From Acidobacteriota bacterium (lineage in GTDB: Bacteria; Acidobacteriota; Terriglobia; Acidiferrales; UBA7541), in assembly GCA_003223295.1 (NCBI GenBank), contig QHYM01000100.1, positions 1-64,000 of the forward strand: a stretch of 64,000 nucleotides of DNA. Reading direction: 5' to 3'. Under the pieces are notes generated by a model. That model made no database searches. It was not told the origin of the DNA and was given only the letters and a program-made list of their open reading frames with translations. A program made the position numbers and the translations under genes. The first letter of the stretch is position 1. Each line of letters begins with the position of its first letter. This document shows positions 62,809 to 64,000 of this stretch, piece by piece.

Positions 62809-62907
62809 TCGACACCTTTCTTTCGGCATGGACCGCACTACTGGTATATATTCTCGATGCTTGATCATCGGGATTATCACGATTGCGCGATCCCGAATGG
62901 AGAATCC

Positions 62908-63516
62908 ATGAGTCGTGCTCTTCTTGCTTTGCCGCTAATTCTTGCTTTTTCTCTTTCTGCTGCTGCTCAATCGCCCTCCGCAAAAACTTCAGCCCCTCCT
63001 CAGCAAGTGTCCCTGCCAACTCCCGTCACACTCCCTGCAAACCTTCCGCAGCCCCGCCCCGATGACGTGAAGTCCATCGACAGCGTCCTGTCTGCCCTCT
63101 ACGGCGTGATCTCCGGTCCCGCCGGGCCACGCGACTGGGATCGCTTCCGCTCCCTGTTTCTGTCTCAGGCGCGCCTCACCTCCGCCACGAAAAACGCCGA
63201 CGGCACATCGCGCGTCCACCCTATGGGTGTCGAAGACTACGCCAAGGGAGCCGGCGATTATTTTCTGCAACACGCCTTTTTTGAGAGCCCGATCGTGAAT
63301 CGCGTCCAAACGTTTGGAAATATTTCACAGATCTTCAGCAGTTACGAATCTCGCCGCGCCGCCGGAGAAGCGCCCTTCGCCCGCGGCATCAATAGCATTC
63401 AGTTGCTCAACGACGGCAGCCGTTGGTGGATTGTCAGCATCTTGTGGGACGAGGAGCGCAGCGACAATCCTCTTCCCAAAGAACTCGCCTCCAAGTCCAG
63501 CGCTGATCAGAAATAA
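62908..63516 (+). CDS. Secreted protein of unknown function (SnoaL/NTF2-like?)
   Basis: 202 residues from ATG 62908, with a clear signal peptide (RALLALPLILAFSLSAAAQ). A Pro-rich linker precedes a domain of about 140 residues (DVKSIDSVLSALYGVISGPAGPRDWDRFRSLF ... SRWWIVSILWDEE) whose pattern resembles NTF2-like/SnoaL folds. It has no obvious catalytic motif. AGA-rich upstream sequence; the open frame from 62857 adds no signal. Confidence 0.7.
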   Translation: MSRALLALPLILAFSLSAAAQSPSAKTSAPPQQVSLPTPVTLPANLPQPRPDDVKSIDSVLSALYGVISGPAGPRDWDRFRSLFLSQARLTSATKNADGTSRVHPMGVEDYAKGAGDYFLQHAFFESPIVNRVQTFGNISQIFSSYESRRAAGEAPFARGINSIQLLNDGSRWWIVSILWDEERSDNPLPKELASKSSADQK

Positions 63517-63589
63517 TTGGATATGCGAGCGGTGTGCCGGCCTTCCATTGCCAATGGGAGGCCGGCTCTCGCTTTTCCCCGCGGCCGCC

Positions 63590-64000
63590 TCAGTGCACTC
63601 CAAATTCCGTCCGCATGAATTGCTTGATTCCTTCTTCCCCCGTCACTCGCAAACAAATCAGCTTGCCTTCGTTTTCCAAATCAATGTGAAAATCAAAGAA
63701 GGAGCAGCACTTGCTTTCCGCCAGCACCCAGTCCGCCAATTCCGCAAGCGTCACGTTTTGCGGACTGAACTGGAATTCGTACCCCTTCTCGGTCTCGACG
63801 ATTTCCTTTCGTACCGCCATCAACTTCTCGCTCAGTTGCTTGTGGTGTGCACGCTCTTCCGGCGTCAGCGCTTTGGTGTTGCAAAAAAACTTGCTGTGCG
63901 TCGTTGTCATCTGCTTCTCCGCCTTTCTTCCTTCCGGCGCGGACTGTCCTGCCAACCCTGCTGCTCCTGCGCTCCCGGCGACTAAAGCCAGCGCTGCAAC
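63590..64000 (-). CDS. Secreted cysteine-containing hypothetical protein (5' end outside window)
   Basis: The frame runs to the right edge of the window without a stop. The codons before the internal ATG 63910 and TTG 63955 encode a signal-peptide-like ALALVAGSAGAAGLAGQ, so the gene most likely begins beyond 64000. The mature domain has FFCNTKALTPEERAHHKQL and ends with ELADWVLAESKCCSFFDFHIDLENEGKLICLRVTGEEGIKQFM, a conserved CC-containing module I have seen in uncharacterised proteins. A starting Met at 63910 would give a shorter cytosolic form. Confidence 0.6.
   Translation of the reverse strand, partial: VAALALVAGSAGAAGLAGQSAPEGRKAEKQMTTTHSKFFCNTKALTPEERAHHKQLSEKLMAVRKEIVETEKGYEFQFSPQNVTLAELADWVLAESKCCSFFDFHIDLENEGKLICLRVTGEEGIKQFMRTEFGVH

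Noticed and set aside
1..64000. CRISPR arrays, complete insertion sequences or prophage genes
   Set aside because: No regularly spaced direct repeats and no transposase, integrase or phage structural gene were found.

Overview
The window looks like a chromosomal segment of an Acidobacteriota bacterium, probably class Terriglobia. This is inferred from the moderately high G+C and from the mix of gene types: CRTAC1/ASPIC-UnbV FG-GAP proteins, a multihaem cytochrome-TPR fusion, DUF4097 proteins, an lpxA-lpxI-Gfo/Idh-TonB-miaA-hflX run and a bifunctional aroDE. No rRNA or other species marker is present, so the assignment is not proven. Two tRNA genes are present (Leu-UAA and Glu-CUC, both with encoded CCA).

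Layout. 1-4.2 kb is an accessory, low-recognition region: small lipoprotein and membrane proteins, a tandem pair of paralogous membrane-anchored proteins, a family of short palindromic repeats, and a glycoside hydrolase family 3 gene that is cut short about 90 bp from the 3' end of tRNA-Leu. 4.5-14.6 kb is a compact same-strand sugar-phosphate cluster (tkt, rpiB, tal, pgi, gnd, zwf, pgl, class I fba). With rpe at 17.2-17.9 kb it encodes the entire oxidative and non-oxidative pentose phosphate pathway. Between them, 14.6-17.1 kb is an ArsR-controlled operon (arsR, SRPBCC, DinB, a 52-codon small protein, DUF899) with a clear promoter, an operator and a probable leaderless start.

18-22.8 kb holds a Gfo/Idh oxidoreductase, an MFS transporter and a NarL-type two-component pair. 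22.8-30.2 kb is a redox-flavoured run: two homologous CRTAC1 FG-GAP proteins flank a five-haem, TPR-containing membrane cytochrome and an AhpD-like protein. The AhpD-like gene has an in-frame TGA exactly at the second cysteine of its CxxC site, followed by a SECIS-like hairpin. It is very probably a selenoprotein that automatic annotation would split into two short ORFs; this is the most interesting item in the window.

30-42 kb contains a DUF4097 protein, a zinc-finger protein, glutamine synthetase with two equally good start sites, tRNA-Glu, a radical SAM protein behind a strong promoter-proximal inverted repeat, an ABC exporter operon with a TPR protein, an M1-type peptidase, a TPR/gluzincin protease and an M20 peptidase. 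43.2-50.2 kb is an envelope/tRNA-modification operon (fabZ, lpxA, lpxI, Gfo/Idh, TonB-like, a 32-codon membrane peptide, miaA, then hflX) held together by ATGA overlaps. 51-59.7 kb carries pgsA, amrA, a repeat-containing secreted protein, aroDE, trpE, trpG, an M20 peptidase and trpD. 59.9-64 kb carries sucC, sucD, ndk, a DUF2905 protein, a secreted hypothetical and a partial secreted gene running off the right edge.

How the parts fit: most of the window is housekeeping central metabolism (pentose phosphate pathway, TCA succinyl-CoA step, aromatic amino acids, nucleotide and lipid A precursors). The tRNA-Leu-proximal left end and the 23-30 kb redox block are the accessory or specialised parts.
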